Translations under genes and position numbers: made by a program
Part shown: in pieces, positions 24,789 to 34,311 of the stretch
Numbering within the stretch: position 1 is the stretch's first letter
Layout of the letters: each line of letters opens with the position of its first letter
The notes under the pieces: generated by a model
Told to the model about the DNA's origin: nothing
The model's database searches: none
Seen by the model: the letters and a program-made list of their open reading frames with translations, nothing else
DNA from: Pseudomonadota bacterium
Lineage (GTDB): Bacteria; Pseudomonadota; Gammaproteobacteria; Steroidobacterales; Steroidobacteraceae
NCBI GenBank assembly: GCA_023391815.1
Contig: JAEWAF010000094.1
Span: 1 to 64,000, forward strand
Direction: 5' to 3'
Length of the DNA stretch: 64,000 bases

Positions 24789-25859
24789 ATGAGCAACGTG
24801 CAATCCCTATCGGCCCTGCTGGGCATCGAGCATCCCATCATTCAGGCACCGATGGCCGGCGTTTCGACGCCGGCGCTGGCGGCGGCGGTGTCGAACAGTG
24901 GCGGGCTGGGCTCGCTCGGGCTGGGGGCGAGCAACGTCGAGCAGTCGTGCGCGTCCATTCGTGCGACGCGAGCGCTCACATCCCGGCCGTTCAACGTCAA
25001 CTTGTTTTGTCATCGACCCGCGACGGCGGATGCCGGGCGGGAAGCGGCGTGGCTGGCGTATCTGGAGCCGCATTTCGTCGAGTTCGGCGCTCGACCGCCG
25101 CAGGCGCTGCATGAAATCTACCAGACGTTCGTCGGCAACGAGGCGATGCTGGCGATGCTGCTCGAAGAGCGGCCGGCCATTGTGAGTTTCCATTTCGGTC
25201 TGCCGGCAACGGAGTGGATCAAGCGATTTCGTGCAGCCGGCATCGTCACGCTCGCCTGTGCGACGAATTCCGAAGAAGCGACGCTGTGCGAGCGTGCCGG
25301 CGTGGACGCAATCGTCGCGCAAGGCGTCGAAGCGGGCGGCCATCGCGGCGTGTTCGATCCGGAGCGAGGCGATGACGGTCTCGGCACGTTCGCATTGGTT
25401 CGAATGCTGACAAAAGAATGCAGTCTGCCTGTGATCGCCGCGGGCGGCATCATGGATGGGCGAGGCATAGCGGCTGCAATGAGCTTGGGCGCGGCCGGCG
25501 TGCAAATGGGGACGGCGTTCGTGCTCTGTCCGGAGTCATCCGCGAACGCGACGTATAGAGAACAAATGAAGAGCGAGCGCACTCGCCACACTCAGATCAC
25601 AGCGGCGATTTCCGGACGGGGTGCGCGTGGTCTGCCGAATCGGATGTATCAATTGATCAAGGCCGGCGCGCCGGCGTTGCCGGACTACCCGATCGCGTAC
25701 GACGCCGCGAAAGCGTTGCATGCGGCGGCAAGCGCGAAGGGCAACCACGAGTTCGCGGCGTATTGGGCCGGGCAGGGCGCGCCATTGGCTCGCGAGCTGC
25801 CGGCGGCGGTGTTGATGAGCCAGCTCGTTGAGGAGTGGCAGGCCGCGAGCGGCTGTTGA
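24789..25859 (+). CDS. Nitronate monooxygenase-family flavoprotein
   Basis: A 356-residue FMN-dependent TIM-barrel protein of the 2-nitropropane dioxygenase/NMO family, oxidising alkyl nitronates such as propionate 3-nitronate. Family motifs: HPIIQAPMAGVSTPALAAAV at the N-terminus, the FHFGLP loop, VAQGVEAGGHRG (phosphate and flavin contacts) and PVIAAGGIMDGRGIAAAMSLGAAGVQMGT. ATG 24789 is taken because the protein then begins at the normal place; ATG 24771 is in frame but also lacks an RBS. It is divergent from the large T3SS-linked gene and shows no link to it. Confidence 0.88.
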   Translation: MSNVQSLSALLGIEHPIIQAPMAGVSTPALAAAVSNSGGLGSLGLGASNVEQSCASIRATRALTSRPFNVNLFCHRPATADAGREAAWLAYLEPHFVEFGARPPQALHEIYQTFVGNEAMLAMLLEERPAIVSFHFGLPATEWIKRFRAAGIVTLACATNSEEATLCERAGVDAIVAQGVEAGGHRGVFDPERGDDGLGTFALVRMLTKECSLPVIAAGGIMDGRGIAAAMSLGAAGVQMGTAFVLCPESSANATYREQMKSERTRHTQITAAISGRGARGLPNRMYQLIKAGAPALPDYPIAYDAAKALHAAASAKGNHEFAAYWAGQGAPLARELPAAVLMSQLVEEWQAASGC

Positions 25860-25966
25860 TCGCACCGCAAGTCTGCGGGGGGCTGTTGCGATGTCATCGC
25901 GGTGAGCGTGTGCGCCGACGATGCACGGAGTAGAATGCGCGCCGTCCCATAACGCACGAGGTAAGC

Positions 25967-26800
25967 GTGACCCAAGCGCCGTCGTCCGACGGCCACGGAA
26001 GGTCCCTTCATTGCCGCCTCTGCGATGGCATGCTCGTGACTCGTTTTCGCCGCCGTGTTCTCGGTAAATACGACGTTGCCTACTCGCGATGCGAGCAGTG
26101 CCAATCGCTGCAGACCGAGCCGCCCTATTGGCTCGACGAGGCTTATCGCGAGAACAATTTGTCGACTCTCGACACCGGCGCGGCGCAACGCAATCTGCAA
26201 AACCTCGCCGCGTGCTGGTCGATCGCGAAGCTGCTCGGTTTGAAAAACGTGCTCGATATCGGCGGGGGCGATGGCTTGTTATGCCGCTTGCTGCGCGATT
26301 ACGAGATCAACTGCTATGTACGCGATCGTTACGCGAAGCCGACTTATGCGCAGGGATTCGAGCATCCGGACTTCGCGACGCCGGAGATGATCGTCGCGTT
26401 CGAAGTGCTGGAGCATTACCCGCAACCGCGCGACGATCTGGATGCGATTTTCAAACAAGAACCGAACGCGGTGCTGGCCAGCACCGGGCTCTACACGAAT
26501 CAAGGCGAGGACTGGTGGTATCTCGCGCCGGAAGCCGGCCAGCACATTTTCTTTTATAGCCGTCGGGCGCTGGAATGGGTGGCGCGCAAGTACGGCTATG
26601 AGTTGTTGGTCAGCGGCGGGTACTCGCTATTCCTGCGCACGAGAACGTTCGGCGGCATACGCCCGGCGCTCGCCAGGCTCCTGCTCCGGTCCACAGCGCG
26701 ACGCTGGACCAAGGCGCTGCTGGTCATGCGCTCGGCGGATGGCGTGTGGAAAGACCACACCCGGCAACTCGAGCATTTGAAATCAGGCGCGCGCGGCTGA
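25967..26800 (+). CDS. Class I SAM-dependent methyltransferase with zinc-binding N-terminus
   Basis: A 277-residue protein. C16/C19 and C42/C45 form a zinc-binding module like that of the methyltransferase 13 group. Residues 94-103 (NVLDIGGGDG) are SAM motif I, and AFEVLEHYPQP near 145 is the post-motif seen in many methyltransferases of sugar and natural-product pathways. Start GTG 25967 has GAGGTAAGC directly upstream, and TAGAAT at 25931-25936 is a candidate -10. The substrate is not apparent. Confidence 0.8.
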   Translation: MTQAPSSDGHGRSLHCRLCDGMLVTRFRRRVLGKYDVAYSRCEQCQSLQTEPPYWLDEAYRENNLSTLDTGAAQRNLQNLAACWSIAKLLGLKNVLDIGGGDGLLCRLLRDYEINCYVRDRYAKPTYAQGFEHPDFATPEMIVAFEVLEHYPQPRDDLDAIFKQEPNAVLASTGLYTNQGEDWWYLAPEAGQHIFFYSRRALEWVARKYGYELLVSGGYSLFLRTRTFGGIRPALARLLLRSTARRWTKALLVMRSADGVWKDHTRQLEHLKSGARG

Positions 26801-26850
26801 GGCGAACGAGGGCGATTGCGGCTGCGCTGCGGCTCGGCGGGGCGTCAAGA

Positions 26851-28539
26851 TTAGTAGCTAAACGTGATACCGGCGTGTGCCTGGTCGTCCTTGTTCTCGC
26901 CGGGGAGCGCGTGAAGTTGCCAGCCGTAGGCGAATCGAAGTTCGCAGGATTGGCCGAGCGACATGCGGCCGCCGAGGCCCGCGGAGCTCAGTGTCGTTCG
27001 GTCGCGCTCGCCGGGAAGCAGGCGCTTGTTCGAGCCCTGGGCATAGTCATGAAAGACCAGCGGCTGCAGCCGAACGGACGGCGAGCTGGCATTCACGACG
27101 GGCAACAACAGCTCGTTCCGGATGAGATAGCCGCGATCGGAGAAGCTGTCGTTCTCACCGTAACCTCGCGCACCGTACGTTCCGGTCAGCGCCAGCTGTT
27201 CGGAGCCGAGCAGGTTGCCGCTCGCGACTTGTAACGATGCGGTCAGATGCCATGCAAAGTTGGCGGGCAAGCGAGTGAGCCGATCCAGGTCGAGCCGGGC
27301 ATAGGAATAATCGGACTCGGCACCCCATCGGCTGACATCGAAATACCGGGTTTCGTTGCGATTGCCGAGCGAGCCCGGCGAGTACACGACAGTCGTGGCG
27401 AGGCCGGTGCGGCCGTAGTTGTCGTCCGTGCTCAGTCGATAGGCAAGCACCGCCTGCACGATATCGGTCGTGTTGTCGGTGACCGGGATTCCGCCGAATT
27501 CCAGGTTGTTGTCGGAGCGCTTGAAGTCGGCGCCCGCTTGTATCGAATGCTCCCAGCTCAGCGCTGGCAACGGCACTTCGTAGCGAAATGCCGTCTGCCA
27601 GGACGTGCCCTGCGAATCGAAATCGACCGGCATGTCGGCATTGATGCGCGACCAGGCGCCACTGAAGGTCAGCAGGTGATGCCACGGCAGCGGCACGACA
27701 TAGCTGGCCGAATGGCCGATGGAGCGATCGAAATCGGTGCTGGTGGTCAGCTGATAGTTGAGCTGATGGCCGAGGCCGAACGCGTTCCCCCAATTCACGC
27801 CGACGCCGAGGCGTTCTTCGCCAGTGTTCGGCGAGCCGGTGTTATCGGCATTGGCGTAGACCCGCAGCGGATAACGCTCATTGGCGCGAACGATCAGGTT
27901 CGTGCCGCCGAAAGATTCGCCCGGTGCCGCGACGACCGCGGCCGCGCGGAACGGATTGCGATTGATCCACGCAATGTTGGCGTCGAGGTGTGACTTCTGC
28001 AGCGGATCACCCGGGTTCAGGCCGAGCGCGGCGAGGTATTGATCGTCGGAGAAGTAACGATTGCCTTCGACCTTGACCCGTTCGACGCGGCCTTCAACCA
28101 CGAGGATGCGCAGCACGCCGTCGGTCACGTCCTGACCCGGCGCGCTCACGTTCACAAAGGGTTTGTCATGCGCGGCGTAGTACAGGTTGACGGTTGTCAG
28201 CAGGCGCTTGAGCCCACTCTGGCGCAGCGGCTCGCCGAGATACGGTTCGATGCGGCTCCGGAATGTTTCATTGTCGAGGAGCGGGACGCGGGACGTATCC
28301 AATGCCTGATCGTGCGCGCTCGCTTCGGAAAGCTGTTCCGGTCGAGTGATGAAAATCAGCCCGTTCAGCTCGGGCAGCAACACCGCCGAAGTTGCGGTCG
28401 ATCCACTGCCGTTATCGGCGGTCGCGGTGGCGGGCGGTTCGACGGCCGGCACCGGCGCCGGTTGAATACGATTCAAATCCTGCGCAAGGGACGTTGCCGA
28501 CCAGCAACCGAGCGCGGTGAGAAGGGCGAAATGTTTCAT
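26851..28539 (-). CDS. Two-partner secretion transporter TpsB (ShlB/FhaC family)
   Basis: A 562-residue Omp85-type outer-membrane pore. Signal peptide MKHFALLTALGCWSATSLAQ. Two POTRA domains occupy about 75-240, with VEGRVERVKVEGNRYFSDD and NRNPFRAAAVVAAPGESFGGTNL typical of the ShlB POTRA pair. The 16-strand barrel follows; GTYGARGYGEND is the VRGY-like tip motif of the plug loop, here with Ala for Val. It ends in GITFSY with the usual terminal aromatic. It lies 3 bases after the TpsA gene and exports it. Confidence 0.92.
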   Translation of the reverse strand: MKHFALLTALGCWSATSLAQDLNRIQPAPVPAVEPPATATADNGSGSTATSAVLLPELNGLIFITRPEQLSEASAHDQALDTSRVPLLDNETFRSRIEPYLGEPLRQSGLKRLLTTVNLYYAAHDKPFVNVSAPGQDVTDGVLRILVVEGRVERVKVEGNRYFSDDQYLAALGLNPGDPLQKSHLDANIAWINRNPFRAAAVVAAPGESFGGTNLIVRANERYPLRVYANADNTGSPNTGEERLGVGVNWGNAFGLGHQLNYQLTTSTDFDRSIGHSASYVVPLPWHHLLTFSGAWSRINADMPVDFDSQGTSWQTAFRYEVPLPALSWEHSIQAGADFKRSDNNLEFGGIPVTDNTTDIVQAVLAYRLSTDDNYGRTGLATTVVYSPGSLGNRNETRYFDVSRWGAESDYSYARLDLDRLTRLPANFAWHLTASLQVASGNLLGSEQLALTGTYGARGYGENDSFSDRGYLIRNELLLPVVNASSPSVRLQPLVFHDYAQGSNKRLLPGERDRTTLSSAGLGGRMSLGQSCELRFAYGWQLHALPGENKDDQAHAGITFSY

Positions 28540-28542
28540 ATC

Positions 28543-31500
28543 TCATGTACCGGCGCGCGGTGAGCGAACTGGCTGCAAATTGTTGCGGATGGCGTCCATC
28601 TGGGCTTGCACCGCCGAGGGAATCGGAGGCGGTACGGGGGCCAGGACTGGCGGCGGTTGGGCGCCTGGTTGCGGGGGCGCTTGGAACATGCCGCTTTGAG
28701 CCGGGTTCGGCTGCGGTATGTTTTTCAGCGGTGGTGGCGGCGCCGGAGGCGTCAGAGGCAGCTGCCCCGATGGCGGAGTAGGTGTTGGCAGGCCGTGGAG
28801 GACCGGGGGATTGCTCGCGAAACTCATACTGGCACCGGCGATCTGAGTGATGCCGGAGATGATCGCGGCTGCCATCCGCTGAGCGGCCGCGTCACGCAGT
28901 TGCTGTGCTGCCTGGTTGAGCTGATCTAGCTGTTGTTGCAGTTGCTGATTGCGAGCATCTAATGCCTCCTGCCGCTGATTCATTGCGTACTGGGTCATGA
29001 TGATGGCCAGCTGCTGCTGGAACATGGCCGGGAATTGGTTCAGCAGTTGCTGCACGCCCTCGGGCACCGAGTTGAGCTGTTTCATGAGCTGCTCGGGGTT
29101 GGCCCCGGCGCCGGTACCTTGCATTTGCTGCAGGAAGGCCAGTACCTGCATGATCATGGCATCCATTTGCTCGACGATCTGTTGCGGTGGCTGCGGCTCT
29201 CGGGACGGCCGATCGCCATCGGGATTCTTTTGTTTGGTCGTCCCGGCTTCGCCTTCGGCCAACTGCGCCATTCGTTGCAATTGATCGATCATGGAGCTCG
29301 TCAAGGTCAAGCCATTCGGAGCCGCCGGTGACGGTGGTGTGGGTTGAACCACTGGCAGGCGCGAGACCACCTCCTGCGCCGGACGATTGAGTTGCTCGAA
29401 GGAGTTGCCGCTCAGCGCGTTCTGGATGAGCTGCGACCTTGGTAACGGCGGAAGTTCGGGAACATGCGGTGGATCGACCGGGTGCTCCGGCTCGACCGGA
29501 TCGGGATCGGACGAGTCCGGGCCTTGCGGCGCGTTGGCGCTGTAATAAAAGCCGGTGCCGGCGGTCTCCGCGTGCTGGGCCGAATAGGAAACGTTGTAAT
29601 GAGCCGGCCCTTCGAGGCCGCCGTTGTCGCCGACGCTTGCGGCATACACGCGCGTGCGGCCGAGCCCGGTGGATGACGTGCCGAACACATTGGCACCCGC
29701 GACGGATTGATTGCGTAATACTCCGCCCGTGGCGACCAATGTGACGTCGCCGTCGACCTGCGTCTGAAACCCCGAGGACAACGTGAGATCGCCGGCAGTG
29801 CGGAGACGGAAGTTGCCGTCGGTGGAGTAGGTGATGCCGCCGACATTGTTGGTCGTCAGGCTCAGTCCGCCAGCGCTGTCGACGATGTCCACGTTTCCGC
29901 TCCGTGCGCGCAGGTCACGCACGAACGTCACCGTGCCGAGCTGATTCTGTTCGTTCGTCAACCAGCTATGGCCGCCGACGTCATAGAGCGTGACGTTCTG
30001 TGCGATCACACGGTTTGCCAGATTCACTCCGTCCGCCGCCGAAAGCCACAGATCGCGGACCGTGATGGTCGCGGGTTCGAGGTCGCTGATGCCGCCATTG
30101 AGCGAGATCAAGTGCAGCGCACCGTTGCTTGCCTCGATGGACTCATTGAGGTCGACGTTGTCGCTGGCTTGCAATGTGAGTCGCGTGGGACTCTGCCATG
30201 TGACGGGAGCGAACACGTCGATGTACCGATCGGTCCCGTTCGCCGCGATCTTCACATTGCCGTAGTTCAGCTGCGTGGCGAGCGCGTCCACATCGATGAT
30301 GCCGGGGTAATTGGTGCCGGTCATGGCGATGGTCAGGTTCGCGTAGGCGCTATCGATGTTCACGGTGCCGAAGCGCGCGTCGTTGCCATACGCTCGCAGG
30401 TCGGCGAGCCCGGTGTACTCGACTCCTTCGCCGGAATGAATGTTGAACGTCGCCTGCGTTCCGGCCCCGCGGGCTTGCAACTGGCCATGGAAATACACGC
30501 CGGCGCCGGTGAGATCGACGTTGCCGGCATCGCCGGCGGTTGAATTCGCCTCGATGCTCGCGCCTTCGGCGACGGACAGATAATCCGTGCTCTCTTCGGA
30601 GCCGATGAACACGCCGCCCGCATTTCCGGTGCCGCCCGAGACGAGCAGGTGTGCGCCGTCATTCAACTCGATGCGAGAAGAACCGATGTAGATGCCGCCA
30701 CCGGTCGAGGTCGATGCGGCGTCCACGGTGCCATTCACAAGGACGGCGCTGCCGAAGCCGACACCCGCACTGATGTGAACGCTGCCGCCGCTGCCGTCGC
30801 TGTTTCGGGCACTCAACGTCCCGGGAACGTCGATTTCGCCGACATTCGTCGTGAGATAGATGCGGCCATCGCGATTCGCGACGCCCGTGGCATTGATCTG
30901 GCCGCCCGCGTTGACCGCGAGGCCGTACATGTAGCCACCGACGGCTTGCAGTTCCGCCTGGGCCGCGCTGAGGACGCCTGTCTGATTGACCAAGGCGCCC
31001 TGACCGGTGGCAACGCCATCGACGCGCACCAGCAGTCGTTCGGAGCCCGGCGCGGCCAGCATGACTTCGTCGCCGGCGGCGAGCGCGATGATGCCTTGAG
31101 GTGCGGTGATCACGCCGCTGTTGATCACGCGGCTACCGATGAGCGCCACGTCGCCGTCCGCCGCTTGTATGGTGCCCAGGTTATGGACTTCGCTCGATCC
31201 GGTACCCAGAAAGGTGAGATCGCCGCCGTCCATGAAGTCTTCGTCGGCGAGATAGCGCGTACTGGCGATGAAGCTCTGGGTTTGCACCATGCCCGTCGCG
31301 CCGACGATGACGCCGTTCGGATTGATCAGATACACGCGGCCGTTCGATTCGAGGCGGCCGTCGATCTGCGAATGCAAACCGCCGGTGACGCGGTTCAGCA
31401 CGGCCTGGTCGGCACCGCTCATGACGAAGCGCGTCAGCTCGCCGGTGCCGATGGAGAAGGAATCCCAATTGAGGATGGTTCGACCGTTGGTGGCGATGCT

Positions 31501-31665
31501 GAGTTCGGAACCGTTCGTGGTCAGCACTGGTGTGTTGCCTTCCACCAGGGTGTGATTCTGAGGGTTGCCGAGCGCGGCGCTGGAGAAGCCGGCGACCACG
31601 AAGGAGGTGAGAACGGCGTTGAGCGGGCGCTTCGAGGCGTGCCGCTGCTTCTGCATGGTCGTCAT
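28543..31665 (-). CDS. TpsA exoprotein, filamentous-haemagglutinin-like
   Basis: A 1040-residue secreted protein. An extended signal region precedes residue 35. The TPS domain follows, with ILNWDSFSIG, NRVTGG and the strict INPNGVIVG motif near residues 65-120 that is read by TpsB. A beta-helix region runs to about 720. The last 300 residues are unusual: a Q-rich helical part (about 820-925), a hydrophobic helix with AQRMAAAIISGITQIAGASM (about 925-945), and a tail that is almost half proline to the end. GTG 31671 and ATG 31656 are alternative starts. Role: adhesin or contact-dependent factor; no toxin domain is recognised. Confidence 0.88.
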   Translation of the reverse strand: MTTMQKQRHASKRPLNAVLTSFVVAGFSSAALGNPQNHTLVEGNTPVLTTNGSELSIATNGRTILNWDSFSIGTGELTRFVMSGADQAVLNRVTGGLHSQIDGRLESNGRVYLINPNGVIVGATGMVQTQSFIASTRYLADEDFMDGGDLTFLGTGSSEVHNLGTIQAADGDVALIGSRVINSGVITAPQGIIALAAGDEVMLAAPGSERLLVRVDGVATGQGALVNQTGVLSAAQAELQAVGGYMYGLAVNAGGQINATGVANRDGRIYLTTNVGEIDVPGTLSARNSDGSGGSVHISAGVGFGSAVLVNGTVDAASTSTGGGIYIGSSRIELNDGAHLLVSGGTGNAGGVFIGSEESTDYLSVAEGASIEANSTAGDAGNVDLTGAGVYFHGQLQARGAGTQATFNIHSGEGVEYTGLADLRAYGNDARFGTVNIDSAYANLTIAMTGTNYPGIIDVDALATQLNYGNVKIAANGTDRYIDVFAPVTWQSPTRLTLQASDNVDLNESIEASNGALHLISLNGGISDLEPATITVRDLWLSAADGVNLANRVIAQNVTLYDVGGHSWLTNEQNQLGTVTFVRDLRARSGNVDIVDSAGGLSLTTNNVGGITYSTDGNFRLRTAGDLTLSSGFQTQVDGDVTLVATGGVLRNQSVAGANVFGTSSTGLGRTRVYAASVGDNGGLEGPAHYNVSYSAQHAETAGTGFYYSANAPQGPDSSDPDPVEPEHPVDPPHVPELPPLPRSQLIQNALSGNSFEQLNRPAQEVVSRLPVVQPTPPSPAAPNGLTLTSSMIDQLQRMAQLAEGEAGTTKQKNPDGDRPSREPQPPQQIVEQMDAMIMQVLAFLQQMQGTGAGANPEQLMKQLNSVPEGVQQLLNQFPAMFQQQLAIIMTQYAMNQRQEALDARNQQLQQQLDQLNQAAQQLRDAAAQRMAAAIISGITQIAGASMSFASNPPVLHGLPTPTPPSGQLPLTPPAPPPPLKNIPQPNPAQSGMFQAPPQPGAQPPPVLAPVPPPIPSAVQAQMDAIRNNLQPVRSPRAGT

Positions 31666-31676
31666 CGACACCGCAA

Positions 31677-31692
31677 CCTGTTGTCCAACAGG
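31677..31692 (-). promoter_or_regulatory. Small hairpin ahead of tpsA containing AACAGG
   Basis: CCTGTT and AACAGG form a 6-base stem around a 4-base loop, only 11 bases before the tpsA ATG. The AGG of the best available ribosome binding site is in the stem, so folding could lower translation. Short stem; weak evidence. Confidence 0.3.
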
Positions 31693-31824
31693 TGTCCTGG
31701 ATTCCGAGGGGGTGTCTTTTTAGCGTGCTGAGCGAGCCCGCCGTTGAGGATTCGCTCACATCCCGGCGAGGTGGGGCGGGCTGATTATGAAAATTGCGGG
31801 TCTCCCCGAACGCGGCCGGGTGAC

Positions 31825-33609
31825 TTAATGTCCGGCCGTCGCGCGGGTCGCGCTCAAAAACCGTTCGGCCACTTCCCGGCCCATGTATTTGTAGAGCTCG
31901 CGCGGTTCGACGCGGGTCAGATCGACGACGATCATGCCGTCGACCACGTCGCTGAAATTGGCGTCGACATTGAAGCCGACGACGCGGGCGCCGAGCTTCA
32001 GATACTGACGCAACAGCACCGGCACGCCTTTGCCATCGGGCTCGATCTTTTCCATCAATTGCGACAGGCCGTCGAGATCGCCGAGTCCGGCGAGATCGCC
32101 GCTCAGCGCCGCCAGCGAGTGCGTACGACGGAACGGCCGCCGCGGTTTGATCAGTTGCGCCAGTCGATGGTCGAAGCAGCGACGCTTGATGAAGTCCACC
32201 AACAGTGCCTGCGAGTGCGGACGATACTCGGCGCTCATGCTCACGGGGCCGATCAGCACGTGGTAGCGCGGATGCCTGGCGACGTACTGAGCGATGCCTT
32301 TCCAAAGCAGCAGCAGGGCGCCGAAGTTGCGCTGATGCTCGGGCACGATGAACGAACGCCCCAGCTCCAATGCGTTGCCCACGGCGCGAAGGAACGGCGC
32401 GCCGTAAGAAAACAAGGAGTGTGTATAGAGTCCGTGCCGGCCGTGCTTCGTCAGGATCTCGTCCACGTGGCCGATACGATAGGCGCCGATGATGGTGCGC
32501 TTCTGCGTATCCCACGAGAACATATGAACGTAGTGCTCGTCGTATTTGTCGAGATCGCGGCTGCGACCGGTGCCTTCGTCGACAGCACGGAACGCAATCT
32601 CGCGCAGCCGGCCGATCTCACGCAGCGTCCAGGGAATCTGCTCGGCGCGCGCAAACAACACTTGTGTGCCTTGAGTCGACGCGAGCACATTCTCCGGAGG
32701 CAGATTGCTGATCTCCGCTTCCAGCAGGGCGGCGGCGACCGGCTCGGCTGTCGGTTCGGGCGAACGAGCGAAACGACGCTGCACGGTGCGGTGAGCTTCC
32801 AACGCATACGTGCTCAGTCGCAACGAGCGGGCGAGTGCTACATCGTCGGCCTCATCGGCCAGCGAGCTGGCTTTGATGGCGCGACCCACGGTGACCGGGA
32901 TCACGTGATTGCGTTTGTTGAGCAGCTCGTGTGACAGCATCATCGTGCGCATGCGCGGATGGAGCAGCCCGAGCGTCTGAAAGATCGAGCTGTTGCCGCC
33001 ACCGAAGTGCAGGGGAATGACCGGGCAGCCACACATCCGCAGGAAGCGTGCCGCGGTGGGATTCCAAGGCGGATCGCAGACCCGGCCATTGGACAGATGC
33101 AAGTGAGAGACGGCGCCGGCGGGAAACAGGATGATCAGTCCGCCATCCTGCACATGTCGAAGCGCGGCACGCATGCCGCGCACGTTGGCTTTAGCGGCCC
33201 GCGAGCCGCCAAATGCATCGACCGGAATGATCGCCTCTCGCAGCTCGGGAATTCGCTGCAGCAGCTGATTGCCGATGAGCTTGCCGTCTTCTCGCAGCCC
33301 CAGCAGCAGCTGAATCAGATACAAGCCTTCGAGTCCGCCGTAAGGATGGTTGGCGACGATCGCGACCGGCCCGGACTTGGGTATGTGCTCGAGCCGCGCC
33401 GGGTCCAGCTCGAAACGAACCTGCAGTAGTTCCAGCGCTTCGCGCGCGAACCGGGCGGGCGACAAATCGCGTCCGGCGAGCTGGCGGTGGATATTCGCCA
33501 GCCGCTGAAACGCGAGCGCGCGCTCGGCGACATTCAGAAGGAGAGGACCGACCGCGGGAACGCGCTTCAGCGGTCCAGTGAGTTCGAACGGTGACGCGGA
33601 GATCGGCAT
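31825..33609 (-). CDS. OlsF-like bifunctional ornithine-lipid acyltransferase
   Basis: A 594-residue two-domain acyltransferase. The first 270 residues are PlsC-like: IVANHPYGGLEG near 84-95, a later FPAGAVSHL (the FPEG-like block) and VIPLHFGGGNS. The Asp of the acyltransferase HX4-5D motif is Glu here (H88, E94). Residues about 300-480 resemble OlsB/GNAT hemolysin-fold N-acyltransferases (RLREIAFRAVDEGTGRSRDLDKYD, LGRSFIVPEHQ). In Serratia OlsF the C-terminal part makes lyso-ornithine lipid and the N-terminal part adds the second acyl chain. Ornithine lipids replace phospholipids when phosphate is scarce. The start has a weak RBS. Confidence 0.8.
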   Translation of the reverse strand: MPISASPFELTGPLKRVPAVGPLLLNVAERALAFQRLANIHRQLAGRDLSPARFAREALELLQVRFELDPARLEHIPKSGPVAIVANHPYGGLEGLYLIQLLLGLREDGKLIGNQLLQRIPELREAIIPVDAFGGSRAAKANVRGMRAALRHVQDGGLIILFPAGAVSHLHLSNGRVCDPPWNPTAARFLRMCGCPVIPLHFGGGNSSIFQTLGLLHPRMRTMMLSHELLNKRNHVIPVTVGRAIKASSLADEADDVALARSLRLSTYALEAHRTVQRRFARSPEPTAEPVAAALLEAEISNLPPENVLASTQGTQVLFARAEQIPWTLREIGRLREIAFRAVDEGTGRSRDLDKYDEHYVHMFSWDTQKRTIIGAYRIGHVDEILTKHGRHGLYTHSLFSYGAPFLRAVGNALELGRSFIVPEHQRNFGALLLLWKGIAQYVARHPRYHVLIGPVSMSAEYRPHSQALLVDFIKRRCFDHRLAQLIKPRRPFRRTHSLAALSGDLAGLGDLDGLSQLMEKIEPDGKGVPVLLRQYLKLGARVVGFNVDANFSDVVDGMIVVDLTRVEPRELYKYMGREVAERFLSATRATAGH

Positions 33610-33750
33610 CGATCACTCAAGCTCACGCCTTGGATGGGCGCGTAACTTAGTGGGGAAAGATGACAATCGCGTTGCGTTGGCGAGCGGCGGGCGAAATATG
33701 AGACGTCGGGCACGAGTGCGTGCGGCAGCCGATACACGACCGCGGACGAT

Positions 33751-34311
33751 TCAGTTCCGATGCAGCGATGGTTGCTCGAGCGGCTGCTTGGCAAAGGTGT
33801 TCGAGTACGGCGCGTCGCGACGGGTCGGCTGACCGCCACCCTCGGGGTCGCTGGAAATCATTCGCAGCCGAAGGTCGGCATAGGTCTTCACCAGCGAGGC
33901 GCGTACCGACTCGATGTCGGTCTCCATGAGCTCGGCGATTTCGCGATGTTTCTTGCCGAGCTTGAAGTACCGCAGGATCTGATAGTCGCGCTCCGGCAGC
34001 TCCTGCAGGTAGCGCTCCATCGCGGCTTCCTCGAACGGGCGTGCCTGGAAGCCGAGCTTGGAAAGCTCGTTGACGGCGCGCTCGATGATGGGACGCGCAT
34101 CGATCTCGTCCGATTCGTTCTCCGAGAGCTTGCGCAGATCGGAGGCGGTACGCTCGAGGATGCGACTGACCGCTTCGTTGGGTAGGCCGAGCTCACGAGC
34201 GAGTCGGGCACTGGCGGCGGCTTCGGCCCCCTGAGGCCAGCCGATCCGCTCCAGCCAGCGAAAGATCCTGCGACGCAGCGACCTCATCTCTTGTTCGATT
34301 GCCTGCATCAT
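33751..34311 (-). CDS. Orphan regulator with sigma-70 region-4-like HTH
   Basis: A 186-residue protein. Residues about 120-170 (LPERDYQILRYFKLGKKHREIAELM then TDIESVRASLVKTYADLRLRM) look like sigma region 4 or a LuxR-type HTH. Residues 1-110 are helical and charged and do not show a normal region 2 with the DAxDxxQ motif. ATG 34311 follows AGG at 8 bases; ATG 34308 is also possible. It could be a diverged ECF sigma factor or an HTH adaptor. The flanking genes give no clue to targets. Confidence 0.55.
   Translation of the reverse strand: MMQAIEQEMRSLRRRIFRWLERIGWPQGAEAAASARLARELGLPNEAVSRILERTASDLRKLSENESDEIDARPIIERAVNELSKLGFQARPFEEAAMERYLQELPERDYQILRYFKLGKKHREIAELMETDIESVRASLVKTYADLRLRMISSDPEGGGQPTRRDAPYSNTFAKQPLEQPSLHRN

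Noticed and set aside
30649..31731. A 360-residue plus-strand frame opposite tpsA
   Set aside because: tpsA carries the TPS domain on the other strand; this frame has no family features.
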